64,000 nt of DNA from Blasia pusilla (GCA_050084515.1 CM114271.1:54002001-54066000); one strand, 5' to 3'; positions 20,731-33,214 are shown, counted from the stretch's first letter. Translations and numbers: made by a program. The notes: generated by a model not told the origin, from the sequence alone.

Positions 20731-22256
20731 ATGGCAGTGGTGTGTAACACCCTTGAGCGCGGCCTGATGTCGGTGCTGTTGTGGTTGTGTAAGACCTATG
20801 ATGTGAAGAGTAGTGGGGTTCGTATTTCGTCTTTTTGCACGGGGGCCGGATCCGTGGTGCTTGTGTTAACGACGTTTTTGTATAAATGGATCATTTCCAG
20901 GGATCGGAGGCGTTGAATCCGAAGGCTTACCCTTTGGCGGACGCCCAGCTGACTATCACTATCATGGATATCGTCCAGCAGGCGGCTAACTATAAGCAGT
21001 TAAAGAAGGGAGCGAATGAAGGTGCAGTACTTCTCAACTTCTTGAAGTGGACGGCGCCGCATGGCTTCGTTTGACCTAAATACGTACTCCTCCCGTAGCT
21101 TGAATGCTATTTGTTTTTTTGGCGTGTGCACTCTCCTGCCTAGTTGGTCTTCTTTTCGGCACTCTGTGCCTCCTGCATTTTTTCGAGTTAGCATCGTTCG
21201 TGCTCGAGAGCTAAAGGTGTTATTTTAAGTATGCAGCACAGAGTCACAGACGCCGGATGAACTAAAATTTTGTCGTGGGTTTCAGCCACGAAGACCTTGA
21301 ACAGAGGTATAGCAGAGTTCGTGGTCATGGCTGCAGATACGGAGCCATTGGAGATACTCCTGCACCTGCCCCTACTCGCCGAGGATAAGGTCGGGTCCCG
21401 TCCTTTTCTCTTGCGGACTTCTTTCACGTCGTTTCAATAGTAGTGGTAAAGCCGTCGCTCTAAGTCTGTCGCAAATTGGGAACTTACTTACTCGCGTCAC
21501 CACAATGAATGCCGTGAAGACGCTCTCGAGAGAGCCACAGAGAGTAATCGCATCCCTTAGGCTTTAGGTGGGTTCAAGCTTCACGTTTCCGGAAACTCAG
21601 AAGGCTTGTTTCACTCCTCTCCGATGCTCGTGTTCTCTCATTAACTCTGAATATTTGTGCGAAATCGCTTCATTTGTTGCGGTAGCGAAATTTACTGATG
21701 TAATTCTGAAACGATGTTCTTAACTGCCACCGGCGGTCGGATTACTTAATTGCTCTGACGAAGTGACAGGGATTCTTAAGTCCTATCATTGATAGGTTTT
21801 TGTTTTGTGTCTCAGAATGTGCCTTACGTTTTCATTCCATCCAAGCAAGCGTTAGGTCGTGCATGTGGAGTATCTCGGCCTGTAATTGCCTGCTCAGTTA
21901 CCTCTAACGAGGGTAGCCAATTGAAGTCGCAAATACAACAATTGAAGGTTTGTCAGATCCCTTCCTTGCCAGTTACCTTTTCCGTGAGCAGTACGGTTGA
22001 TTGGACCGCCTAGCTTACTTCACGTCTTATGCCAGCTCTATGCATGTGGACACATCGTTGCCGGAGAGGATCAGATTTTCACTTATTCTTGCAGCTGCTC
22101 CTGTCCTGGACTCGGATTAATGGATGTCTAATTGGGAGCGATGGAAATGTTCTGGCTTTTCGGGTATCTGATTTATTTGATTCCTGTTTGTTCACCCTGC
22201 GAACCACTGACGTTCCCGTGTCACGGCAGGACGCCATTGAGAAGCTCCTCATCTGA
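20731..22256 (+). CDS. SNU13: SNU13 / 15.5K, U4 snRNP and box C/D snoRNP protein
   Basis: A complete L7Ae-family protein that binds the kink-turn of U4 snRNA and of box C/D snoRNAs in the nucleus and nucleolus. Preferred exons: 20731-20739, 20901-21021, 21286-21389, 21816-21947 and 22230-22256, giving 130 residues (human 128). All introns are gt...ag. Landmarks: [14 protein letters not shown] (residues 8-21), [14 protein letters not shown] (38-51, the RNA-contact NEATK), [20 protein letters not shown] (54-73), [20 protein letters not shown] (80-99), and C-terminal DAIEKLLI. The first micro-exon encodes only MAV and has an excellent start context (gcggccATGGc); cag|ggatcg at 20901 is its acceptor. 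The alternative is an unspliced start at 20886 ([10 protein letters not shown], 132 residues), but the 20731 ATG would then open an overlapping upstream frame. Every splice keeps the frame and no residue is broken, so the gene looks functional. Confidence 0.95.
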
Positions 22257-24900
22257 GGATGTTGTCCTGTGAGTGGAGCTTGTGCTGGACGGTGCTGCAG
22301 TGGTGGGAGGCATTTGGAAGCCACCGTTCCACGACTTCGTTTGTCCTTCCACCTGAGGCTGCTGCAATCCAACTCAAATATGTCGGCTGTAATTTTATCT
22401 ACCTTAATGCACTAAACTTTTCAAGGCACTAATGAGACGGTCAATACGGCGAAAATGGTTGGTCTCGGGAGAGTTGCGTTTATTCGACCGTATTGAGTCA
22501 TGGCCGTCGAGGTGAGAGTTTTTTGGTGAAGGTTTGGACGTTGCCCAATTTCATTGGAAGGATACATCTGCGACGCCTTGGGAATGGAAGTTTTGTTCGC
22601 GGCTGGCGTCTATTCCGCTCTGGTTGATGATCTAGGGAGTTTTCCACTGGGTAATAGAGGCTAGTCAGTCCGATTGAGAAGAGGAGTTCACGATGTAAAG
22701 CACATTCGTGACACCTTGTCACCTGTCGAGAGTATTCTTGAATGAAATATCTTCTACATTTTAGTCGAGTACAGCTCCATTCTCCTCCGTAAACTCCAGG
22801 GTCTTTCCGAACCTTGAAGCGAGCTAAAATCCCGGTGCCATGTCTTGCGAAAATGATTGTGTCTCCGACCTAAAGATTTCCGGAATATGTGGTCAGTGGC
22901 GCGAGCCCTTCTCCCAAACCCACGAATATCACACACTTGAACGTATATGGAGAAAGTGATGACGTTGCCTACCTGAACATGTGGGGTATTTGGCGTGGGA
23001 TTATTTAGAGGTAGGGGATGGATTCTATTGGAATTGAATCGGAAAGCCCCTACAGTAACGCGATCCTGTATAGAAACTGTCAGTATTGTACGTTATGACG
23101 CCAGCATGACCTATCCGACGCTTAGCCCCGTGCGAGTGTAGCAGATGGTTTGGCGCTGCCGACGCTCCAAGTGAGTCGGTGTTTAAGTGTACGGCTGTAT
23201 TTATCTAAGCAGAAACTCGCAACAAGACGCGGACGGTGTTGCAAGATCACTGGTGTTGCGAAGGATGTACATCTGAAAACGTGAACCGTGCGCAGGTTGA
23301 CGTTTCACGTTTTCACGTTTTCACGTTTGTCTGTAAACGGAATGGCTTCGGCACAACGTTTTGTGTAACAAACTCTGACAATCCCCGCTCCCAAGAACGC
23401 GGTGGGTAAACGTTTAACATTCCCTGCTTCGCACCGAGCCGAGCCGAGCCGAGCCGAACCAAGCCGAGTCCAGTGTGGTTTGGGAATAAGTCAATGTTGA
23501 ACCTACTTAAGGGAAATATCGGTTATATATGACAGCGCAACGGCACATTCAACTTCTTTCTAGATGTCAAGGACAGGCGCCATCCGGCGACTGGAATCTT
23601 CTGTTCGTCTGCGCCGAAATCCTCGGGCAGTCTGCAGTCTCTTTACCATAAATACAGTGCAGTGAGCGCATCGTTCGCGTGGAGGATATGATTCTCGCGG
23701 TGTTCGAGACCGGTCTTCCCATGCTGCCCATCCTCGTACCGCCTACGAACACAGTAAACACACCCCACGACACACCGCTCGTCAAAGCGTCTCTCCCCAC
23801 ACTCCCTCAGAATCTCTATCCGCCTCCACACGCACCGAAAATAAACTCAAACATCCCGAAGTACGCACAGAAATGCCTTTCCTCCTACTGCATACTCAAC
23901 CCTGCAGCGCCTGCACAGCGTCGTCACCGTACAACTTCACCCACGCTGTTGCCACCTAGTCTCACTGTCATGTACATACGACTGCTCTTTTTGTACATAA
24001 ATACATACGGGAAGTACGACTGAACGGTCAAACCCGAACGCCTAAACTTTGCAGCTCACCCACTCGCCCGTGAAGTCGCCACGCACACCGTCACCGTACG
24101 TACCACACCTATTTGCGTCGATAGGACCTGGTCGAGGCCCGCGGCTCCGGGCGATTGGAGCGACGGACTGACGGACGGACGGACGATCTGACATTGCAGC
24201 CAACGCGTCCGTCACTTACGACTACTTTGGCAGGCGATATCATAATAAAAAACCTTCCTAAATAAACGGTCTCGAAGGGCACCCGCACTGCAGCAGCGGT
24301 CGGGGAAGTTTGCCCGGGAACCGATACATCGCCGGTACCTTACTGCATCCAACGGTATATCCGGTTTATGAACCGGTTTTCAGATACTCTTTACGAAGAA
24401 ATACGCCCTTTCTTGGCGGTTTTCCCCGGCGCATTGAGAGGGATTCTAAACCACTAGGTTTACCCCGGTTAGACGGCTCACAGCGGCTCTTCCCGGCGGA
24501 ATAGCAGGCGGGAACCGGGACAGCTTTCCCACACGTGTCGGATCCGTATCGCCTGACTTTGAAGGCGGACTATTTCCTTTCCTTTTCTTTTCATCTCATC
24601 TCATATCATACGCCGCGTTTCCCCGCCACTCCGCCCTTAAAGAAGGTCGTGCGGGCGGGCGGGCGGGCAGAGCAAGAAATAAAGTGCGGGTGGGAAGACG
24701 TCAAAGCGAGGAACGGGTCTCCAAAGATCACGGGTGCCACGATGACGCCATGCTACCGTGCCCAAGCTACATCACCCTAAACGATCTTGTCGGTATGGGG
24801 TGCCTGCATCTTTGTCACTTTCGAACTCATTCAACACTCCCAAATGGTGTGTGTGTGTATGGAACTCCATCCATCATCTTTACAAGAAAACATCGAAAAT
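22257..24900. other. GC-rich region downstream of SNU13
   Basis: The first 150-200 bases should be the SNU13 3' untranslated region (AT-rich 'gtaattttatctacc' near 22390). Beyond it lies CpG-containing sequence with no recognised protein. Simple repeats are (GCCGA)4 at 23436-23457, 'ttttcacg' repeats near 23300-23330, (GACG)-type at about 24166-24185 and (GGGC)n at about 24648-24667. The longest frames (for example 23679-24023, 114 codons) show no domain and are probably chance. It could hold the promoter or leader of a non-coding transcript. Confidence 0.4.
23436..23457. repeat. (GCCGA)4 minisatellite
   Basis: Pentamer gagcc repeated, followed by imperfect units to about 23470. Confidence 0.85.
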
Positions 24901-27900
24901 GGGCATTCTAAATTCTCCATTCGTAGTGTCCATTACGGGATGCTCGTGGAATTTAGTTCTTAGAAAAACAAAAGGCTCGTTATGAACGAATGTGCATAGG
25001 ACTTGTGGATAGTCTAGATGGCCGGAAAATAAAATGACAAGCACTTATAGAAGTGGTATTTACTTGTGAGAATTTTTGCGATTATCGAGTAACATGAAAG
25101 AATTTTGGTTTGTAGCTTTATTATGCTTGATAGGATGATGGCCGACCATCAAAGGTGTTGAAAATCAGGAAAGTGTTGTCTCTTAGTAATATAGATCCCA
25201 TGCCATGGGACCCCAAGTAAACCAAAGAAACTGTGCCATTTTTAAAAATAAAATGTTTGTATGGTTTAACATCTACCCCATTCCAAAGAAGATGTTAAAC
25301 ATAGATCCAAGCTCCATTCCAATTTTTCATGACTTTTATTGGAATGAAACTAAGTTCCAATTGATCTGTTCGTTTAACCCTACTCAACTGTAGAATGTTA
25401 ATGAAAACCACACCTTTTTTTTTCAAATCTATAATTAGTCATATAAGTTAATACATTAATTCTGTTTTAAAAAAATCCTTCCATGCCTTTTAGCATTTCT
25501 CTTTTATTCTCCTACTTGTTTCAAGAAAAGGAAATGTACAAGCCATTAAAGTCGTACTGTTTCATTCGAAATGGGAGATTTTGTGATGAGGTTTGAATTC
25601 AGTGTCCCTTACGTATATTTTGCTGCATCTATGTTACTTAGAGAGGTTACTTGTTTGATTTTTCAACTCAGATACGAAATCCACATCCTCCAAAGTGGCC
25701 ACAACCATACCGGGTCTACAATTTTTGAATAATTAATAAACTCAAGGAAAATTCATCATTCTCTTGAATGTCTTTGGAGAACTCTGTACCAACTTTGAAA
25801 TACCACACTTTTTGGATTAAACAATGCATTTCTAGCTATGTTGTAATGATTAGTATATGTTATATTGTTCCCTCTCTAAAGTCTAAAGTGTCCATATCCA
25901 TAGGGCAAGAACTTGCTAAAATTTATGGGTATATACGTTCAAGAGGAATTTATTGAATAATTATAGTTTTCTTTTATCAAATTTTAATGTTAAAATACTC
26001 TTAAAAATAAAGAACATAGGATGTTTATAAGTCCCTCAACTTGTAAAATAGTTGCAAACCAAATTCCTTACACCGGAAAACTTGTGAATGCAACTCTTAG
26101 GAAAAGACTTGCAAACTTGAAACTTCCATATGAGCCCATATGATTATTTCCTAAATTACGAAGTATTTTCAAGGCACTTGGAAACTTATGATTACTTGAT
26201 GTGTAATAATAATAATAGTTTTAATTGATTAGAATCCCAAAGGGCTTCTTCAGGCACTTGCAAACCTACAACTACTTTGCGAGTCCCTATGAATGCTTTA
26301 GAGGTTTGTGACTACTTTGCAAGTCATCCAAAGTCGTCTATGAGTGCATTTTGAATGAGTATGTTATGAGTGTCTCACAAGTGCTTTATTAGATAGATGT
26401 CAACTTGTGAGGGGAGAAGAATTGCATATTCCTCATAAATATTAGTATGTCTATTCCCAAAGCACTCCCATACCAATCATAAATGACTCATAAATAAGTA
26501 GAAATTTTTTTGAGGGTTTTGTAAGTCATTAACAAATGAAGGACTCACATACTCTTGCAGAAAAAATCACTAACTACTCCTAAAGGTCTTACCCGACGCA
26601 ATAGCACCCACTTTCCAAAAATTCTTCTCACTCTCAAGGTAGTTTCTTTAATTTCCAATATTGTAGGAAAGGTTTCCCCTTTTTCTAAATGTTTGATTAA
26701 GTTTTTTAAGTGGGAGTGTGGGGAGTTGAGGGTTAAGGCAACACGATTCATGTTAGATATTCTTACACCCTCACCTTCGAGTATATTCTCATTATTTATT
26801 CTATATGATTTTCATATTGATTATGTTTTGTTATAGATGTCAGATGGATACATGCTATGACTTGCATGTTCTGTCAAACTTGATGGATAACGTTTGTAGT
26901 GGGATGAGGGCCCGTGAAATTTTCTTCCCAACCAAAATATTCTCTATATTTATATTATGTGGCATAAATCCTAAACATGTTTTTATTTTGAAGTCAAGTG
27001 CACATAATCCTTATTATACTTCCTAACACATTTTTTTCTCCCCCAAAAAATATTTTATGTTTTATCCATAATTGAGAGGAGGAGAGTGGAAAACAACATA
27101 TATTAAGATGTCTTTGGTCTTCATGTGGGATCCACATTTTTCCACCTCACCAATGAATCATTCAATCTCACCCTCCAAAACCTATTTAATAGGTCGGTAA
27201 TTTGAATCCCTCCTCTCTTTCATGACCTCGTAGAATTATCCATATACTACTTGGAGGATGGAGTCTTATGAAGCTACTCCTCTGTTTGACATGTCTCACT
27301 AGAAAACTCTCAAAAATACTTTTGTCACCTTAACAGAGTCTGAGAATTGGTAAAGAGAGTGAAGTTATTAATAAGGGGTTGTAGTTATTAATCAAGGGTC
27401 GTGCATCACACAACCCCTTTCCGGTCCTAAATCGTATGTTTTAAATTGGTATGAGGCCCGAGTTTTATTAATGGAGAATAAAGTGAGTGTTTTATAACTA
27501 ATAAAAATATGTTCAAAGAGCCAATGGGAATGAATGGAGAGTAACATTAGGGAGGGAGAATGATATAAGTATTAGATAAATTGAACGCATGGTATAAAAT
27601 AGGGTCAAAAGCTCATAAAGCTTATCATTAAATACTTTTTATTGCCCGAATAATTTTTTTTTAATTATTCCTCCTCACTTACAAAGTTATCGGTCAACTA
27701 TTTCATATGATCAAAATCATTTGAGCACTTCTTTAGATTAAAATTAACTGATTTTATAACATAATGCCTTTAACACATGTTGCTTTAGATCTTAGCCATG
27801 GAAATTCATCATCCCAACCTGTGGAATACAATATCCAAGAAAATTTTGTTGGTAGATGGTAGTTTTTCCAAAGAAGATGGAAATGATGTATTTTTCTAAA

Positions 27901-28000
27901 ATAAAAAATAGATAAGAAATCTCATTTTTTTAGTTGATATTCTTCTAAATATTTTTGTGAGAAATATCTAGATTCTTTTAGCATTTCTAGTGCATCGCAC
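24900..28000. other. AT-rich intergenic region with degenerate repeats
   Basis: No gene. 24990-25065 is a diverged copy of 5005-5085. At 26040-26340 a phrase like 'cacttg.aaac...actactttgc.ag' recurs about every 60-100 bases in degenerate form. 26555-26836 is open for 93 codons without a recognisable domain. Confidence 0.4.
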
Positions 28001-28004
28001 AAAG

Positions 28005-28170
28005 CAAGGTTGGAAGTGAACAAAGTCCATGTGTGCGTACATGTCCATATCCGTGGACTTACGATCGTCCTATGGAAGGACTTGTCCATGTGATCCCCAC
28101 CTCCCCCTTCTTAACTTTGTGTTCCACACTCCCTCCACCTCCACTCCCTTCCCCCTTAGTTGGGTCTTGT
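28005..28170 (+). mobile_element. hAT-like MITE, copy 1 (truncated)
   Basis: It starts with the family terminus (caaggttg) and carries the internal blocks 'tccatatccgtggacttacg' and 'tatggaaggacttgtccatg' followed by a C-rich stretch. The right terminus and target duplication were not found, so this copy is probably 3'-truncated. Confidence 0.6.
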
Positions 28171-29317
28171 GAGTTGGGCATCATAAGAGTGTTTTGCATT
28201 GGTATTTTATATTTTCTCTTAATTTGATTTTGGCACTAATTTGGACCCCTTTTCAGGAAAAAGTTGATAATTTTTAGGAGCATGTTAAACCTTCAATTTT
28301 CTAGAAGAAAATGAGTTCCTCGAAGACAATTTTTTTTTATGGTCTAATAAATCTATACAGGTTGATGGTGAGCATGTAAGAGGCTCGAGAAACTCTATTA
28401 TGCTATTTTTATTCCACTTCGTCTCTCTTGATTTTCTAATTCAATTTTCTCTATTAAAACTGTTTGATGGGGAAAGAAGGAAATCTCAACGAGAATTCCT
28501 CAAGTAAAGGAGAATATGGTTTAGGGTTTAGGGTTTTGGTTTAGGGGGGATGGAGAAGATATTATGATCATTGGTATAAAAAATATGACACACATGCATT
28601 GCTAACCATGTCATGATAAGGTCATCAAAATTTTATGTGGATTCTAAGGCAAAAACTCCTTGTCCCTGCTTGTAAATATGTGTGTTTTTAAGTACTAGGC
28701 TAGAACCATTTGTGATGCTTATAACAAGATTGTACTATAGTGAAAATTTTATATGAGAATTTAAGAACAAATTGGATATCATCCAAGAAGAAAAGACATG
28801 GAGAAAGACAAAAGCAGAAATAGAAAAAAAACTTAAGTTGTTTTCCTTATCGTTTGGGAGACCATGAAAGAACCATCGAACAAAGATAATAATAATTTAA
28901 GTGTTAAAAACTGTAAAATAAGGTAAAAGTGAGAAGAAGAGACAAAACCATGATCACCAAAGAAAGAGAGGTTAGTAGGTCCTTGTCCCAATGCTAGTCA
29001 AAATCAAATTAATTTTCCGTAAAACACTACTATTTAGTATGATAAGCTCTACATAGGATATATCACTTCAAAATGAAAAGGATTTATTTTTTGGATGTTA
29101 TGAAGATTTTTGGCATTCATGCTCACATGATATATATTTTTATACAATAAAATATATGTAATATTCATAATTGACCCATAGTTTTGGATTTTTTTAATAT
29201 TGACGATGAGAAATAAGTTATTCCATGCAAAGATTCCCAAGAAGAGGGGGAAAGGCCCCATCACCAAGAAAATAAAAAGTAAAACATTGAAATAATAGAA
29301 CGCCAAAATGATGACAT
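28171..29317. other. AT-rich intergenic stretch
   Basis: No gene. Contains the telomere-like tract at 28517-28550. Confidence 0.5.
28517..28550 (+). repeat. Interstitial telomere-like repeat
   Basis: Two exact TTTAGGG units, then TTTTGG, then TTTAGGG with extra G. This is the plant telomere heptamer. It is too short to imply a chromosome end and could mark a repaired break or be a telo-box. Confidence 0.75.
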
Positions 29318-29325
29318 TTGACTAA

Positions 29326-29638
29326 CAATGTTGCAAGTGGAAAAAGTCCGTATCCGCATAAATGTCCATGTCTGTGGACTTACGTCCGTCGTATAGAAGG
29401 ACTTATCATTGTGATACCCACATTATTCTTCCTTCTTATTCCCCCTGACTTGCCTACGTGTTCCATACTTTCCCGTTTATTCCTCCCTCCCTCCTTATTT
29501 CTCCACTCCGCCTTGCTCTACTTTCCATCGGAAACTAGAAGTGTGGGCCTCACCTCTTGTTATCTATGTCCGTGGAAAATGCACATGTCGAGACTTTCCG
29601 GTCTAAGGGACGAACTTGTCCATTTGTGTGCAACCATG
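29326..29638 (+). mobile_element. hAT-like MITE, copy 2
   Basis: Termini CAATGTTGCA and TGCAACCATG are near-inverted repeats. Eight-base flanks are ttgactaa (29318-29325) and ttcactag (29639-29646), matching at 6 of 8. Internal blocks are shared with the other copies ('gtggacttacgtcc', 'gaaggactt', 'gtgggcctcacctcttgt'). It encodes no transposase. Confidence 0.75.
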
Positions 29639-30183
29639 TTCACTAGATATGAGAGAATGTGGAAGAAATAAGGATAAATATTCTTCATATTTTGTAGATT
29701 TTTTATCAAGAGAATTGAACATGAGGCGTAAAAATAAAATTCATGGTGATTAGATCTCTTCTTAATCTCACAAGAACTAAAAGGATTATTTAAAAAATCC
29801 CAAAATAAGCTTCTCAAAGACATGAAGTTATTTTGGTACATCACAAGGGAAGTTAATTTGTACATGGCTTCAATAAGATGTATATATACAATAAATAGGC
29901 TTCAAAGGTTGTGGACTTGAGAAAAATGCATTGGCTTAAGTTTGCTGGCCTGTGCTTAGTTTCTTGTTGAGGTTTGTAATATTAAGACACCTTCTTAAAT
30001 TTCAACGCCTTCTTAAAATAACTCATGCAATCCCATATGAACATGGATTATATTTTTTTTTGAAATTTAACATGATGGCCTTGAAGACTTTGTTCATTGC
30101 ACAAGTATTATTTTTTTATAAGAGAATTAATTTTTGAGACAATTTAGATATTCTAACCATACTTCCATTCTAGGGGAGTCAAA
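29639..30183. other. AT-rich spacer between two MITEs
   Basis: No gene seen. Confidence 0.5.
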
Positions 30184-30487
30184 CATGGTTGCACAAAAAT
30201 GGACATGTCCGTCCCTAAGAAGTTCATGGACGGAAAACTATGGACAAACATAAAAGGATTGCACTAGATAGGATGCACACTTATAGTTTATAATGGAACG
30301 TAAGGGAAGGGCGAGTGGGGAAATAAGGGGTTAGGGAGTGGGCGTGGAGGGAGGAAGAAACAAGAGAGTATGGAACCCAAAGACAAGGGGATTGAGAAAG
30401 AAGGGGGAGGTAGGGCCCACATGGACAAGTCCTTCCATAGGACGAACGTCAATCTACAAACACAAAATTTTTCCACATGCAACCTTG
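30184..30487 (-). mobile_element. hAT-like MITE, copy 3 (inverted)
   Basis: Termini CATGGTTGCA and TGCAACCTTG. Flanks are gagtcaaa (30176-30183) and gagtcata (30488-30495), 7 of 8 identical, the best target duplication in the family. It lies in the opposite orientation to copy 2, with 'gtagggcccacatggacaag' as the reverse of the shared internal block. Confidence 0.8.
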
Positions 30488-30659
30488 GAGTCATACTTTG
30501 GGTTGTTGTACTATGTATGCAATTATTGTTGGATTCTCAACATCCACTTCTCTGAGCATCATTAATCTGATCAGCCCCCTTGTATGAGGAGAAGCCTAGA
30601 TTGATGGTTCCGACTTAGACGTATAAGGAGTCATAGAAATATGACGTAGGTGGTTTCAG

Positions 30660-30960
30660 GTGGAGCATTGCTAGGATTATCTAAGCCTATATTGCATCAG
30701 GGTGCGGGGCACCCTGATGCGTCGCGGGGGTCCGAGGGCGCAACCCCTGGCAAAAGTTTTCTATTAATAGAAATGAAGAAAAATAGGTTAAAACCCTATT
30801 TTTCCGAGTAGTGAGATAGTGGGGAGCCGCAGCGGTAGCGCATTCTCGTATGTCGAGTTATCTCCATGTTCAGGTTCCATCGAAGCTCTTCTATGAGCGC
30901 ACGGACGGACTAGGCCACTTTGTATCTCTAAGTTTTGTAAAGATTTCAGTGATTTCGTCA
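30660..30960 (+). repeat. LTR-like or foldback fragment with two hairpins
   Basis: Hairpin 1 has arms gcatcagggtg and caccctgatgc separated by 5 bases (about 30694-30720). Hairpin 2 has 9-bp arms aaaaatagg and cctattttt (about 30778-30804). The GC content and following text ('gaagctcttctatgagcgca') differ from the AT-rich flanks. This resembles the transcribed part of a plant LTR, but I found no second copy in the window. Confidence 0.45.
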
Positions 30961-32990
30961 CTTTCTGTTTTCTCACAATTATTTTTCAATAATATATTGA
31001 GGTATTCACATTTCCTTTCTTTCTTTGAAAAAACCTACTTTGAGGAAGAAAAATGTGAAATAGTTAATTTACTTCAAAGATACAAGCGGAAAAATTTGAC
31101 TTTGGTGACATGGACTATCCCTCGAAGAAAAAATAGATGGGATTTTATAAAACATATAATCCCAACTTATCCTTTGTTTTCTACATAATACAATAACATG
31201 GAAAGCTCGGAAAGATGAGATTAAGTTCCAAATTTCAACCTAAAATTTGAGTTGATGGGAGGTTGTAGACTCCTTTCATTTTCTGCAAACAAATTCCAAA
31301 TCTTTTGTGGATTTGGACTATTAGGATACTAAAAATTCTACATACTTCCCTTCTCAAAATAATGTGAATTTACTTTTTGTGCAAATATCACCTTAAGAGA
31401 TTATGGAACACATATCTACAAAAAAAGTGTGTTCCATAATCTCTTAAGGTTTAATTTTTACACACCAATGCTCCTTTCGTTGTTGCAAAGTGGGAGTTGA
31501 TACTACTAATGACATGCTATTATGTAAGTCATGGTTCCATTCGAGCAAAGGAATTAGTTATGATTGACTTGTTCTTTCGACATATATCTTGTAGACTACT
31601 CCAAGAATACCTAGAAAGACAAAATATAGATCCTTATTGAAATCCCATCCTCAATCTTGTCAAGGCGTGAAGAAACATAGTAAGAAATTTGACCCACCAT
31701 GATTGTTCCTAGAGTGAGCCCATCTTGTGCTAATGAAAAGTGTGCATGAAGCTATAAGTAAGAATCATCGTAGTTGCGATGATACTTCAATCTTATTGAT
31801 ACTAAAAGCACTTGAAGGGTAATCACTATTGATCACCCATTATAATTATTTTGAAAGAGATACAAAGATAAACAAGTACATTCTATTATCATTTCAAAAT
31901 AATTATAAAGGGTAATTACTATTAATTACCAATCTGAATCTCTATTAATTTTTTAGCGTGTGATTAAGTCATATTAGAACTCCATTTACACATAGCACCG
32001 ATTACTAAACGAAAAGTTCGTTCAAAATGAATGACGAACCTCAATAAATATGCATAATGGAAAACCCATCAGAAAAACAAAATGAGGGATTATCCTTGGT
32101 ATTCTCTAGCAATGATTTTCAGAATGGCTATTCAATAATAACGCCTATAATAAATTTCAAATTGAACCCTAATAAATATTTGATCTTTTCAAGAATGCCA
32201 TAACAAATTGAGAAGTTGAATTCTAATGCAACGGTTCAAAGTTTCCCCAGTACATAGCAAAATTCTTACTTATGAGGGTCATTTCATTATTTTCGCTATT
32301 CTTTATTTTGGCCTTACTTTCAAATTTTAAAAAAATCTAAAAACAACTAACTGAGACTAAGCACGGCTTTGATAGTCACTTTGAAAAATGTCTATATTAT
32401 TCTTAAAGGAGTCCCCCCTCCCCCCAACACTTTGGTTATATGACATGTGACAAAATGGACAAAGGACTTGTATGACACCCGGCAAGAAGAAAAATATCAT
32501 AATTTTAAAACATTTATGAAATGTGAAGGATCTTTTATATTAATGAAATGTAGCTCTATGTGATGATGAGCTTATTAAATGCCAATCACTTACAAATAAA
32601 TCCTCAAAATTAAAATAAAATATTAAATTTATTGGAAATCTATGTACAACTAAAGAAAGTATAAATTTAAGTTAGAAGCGGAGACGGCCTTTTCTCTTTA
32701 AGAAACGGAGTGGGAGGGATCTTGAGTAGAGTTCATAAGGGGATTTTTTTCAAAAAGATTTTCAAGACAAGAACGAGGAGTGTGGAAAGGAGGAGGGTTT
32801 TGGGATATTTTTATAAATTATTTTCTTAAAACATAAAATATTGAAGAAGGAATTAATTCTCCTAAAGGAAGGGATTAAAATAAGGAAGACGAAAGAAAAA
32901 GGTTTTAAGACCATTGAAGAGGTGTAAAGAAAAGGGATATATATATATAAAATCCTGCATGGAAAAGGCTCGCATACGAGTAAAACTTTT
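30961..32990. other. AT-rich intergenic region
   Basis: No gene recognised. It holds the perfect hairpin at 31391-31449. At 31800-31930 an 'aaagggtaat.actatt' motif occurs in two direct copies. Confidence 0.45.
31391..31449. repeat. Perfect 22-bp inverted repeat (hairpin)
   Basis: Arms 31391-31412 (ccttaagagattatggaaca plus ca) and 31428-31449 are exactly complementary, with a 15-base A-rich loop. In decayed surroundings a perfect 22-bp stem suggests a young foldback event or selection; a small-RNA precursor is possible but unproven. Confidence 0.9.
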
Positions 32991-33190
32991 TTTTGAATTC
33001 TCGGGCGCCCAAAAGTACTTACCCTCGCGAAAGGGGCTCGGGATATCGTGTCCGGTTCGAAGGCGTCGGCCGGTGCACCAGCGCTGTCGACGCGCGCGCC
33101 GGAGATTTGATAGGCGGGAGGAATCGCAGCGCGACCGAAGGCTGCGGCCTAATTCGTTGGACAGATGGGGCGGGCGCTGCTCAGGGATCG

Positions 33191-33214
33191 ATGATGATGA
33201 TGATGATGATGATG
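33191..33214. repeat. (ATG)8 trinucleotide repeat
   Basis: Uninterrupted atg repeats in the leader-like zone of the unknown island. Confidence 0.9.

Noticed and set aside
20731-20916. 61-codon upstream frame overlapping the SNU13 start
   Set aside because: Explained better as a micro-exon followed by an intron with good splice sites.
23567-24023. Possible second gene beside SNU13
   Set aside because: Opposing frames of similar length, no domain, no paired splice sites that extend a frame.
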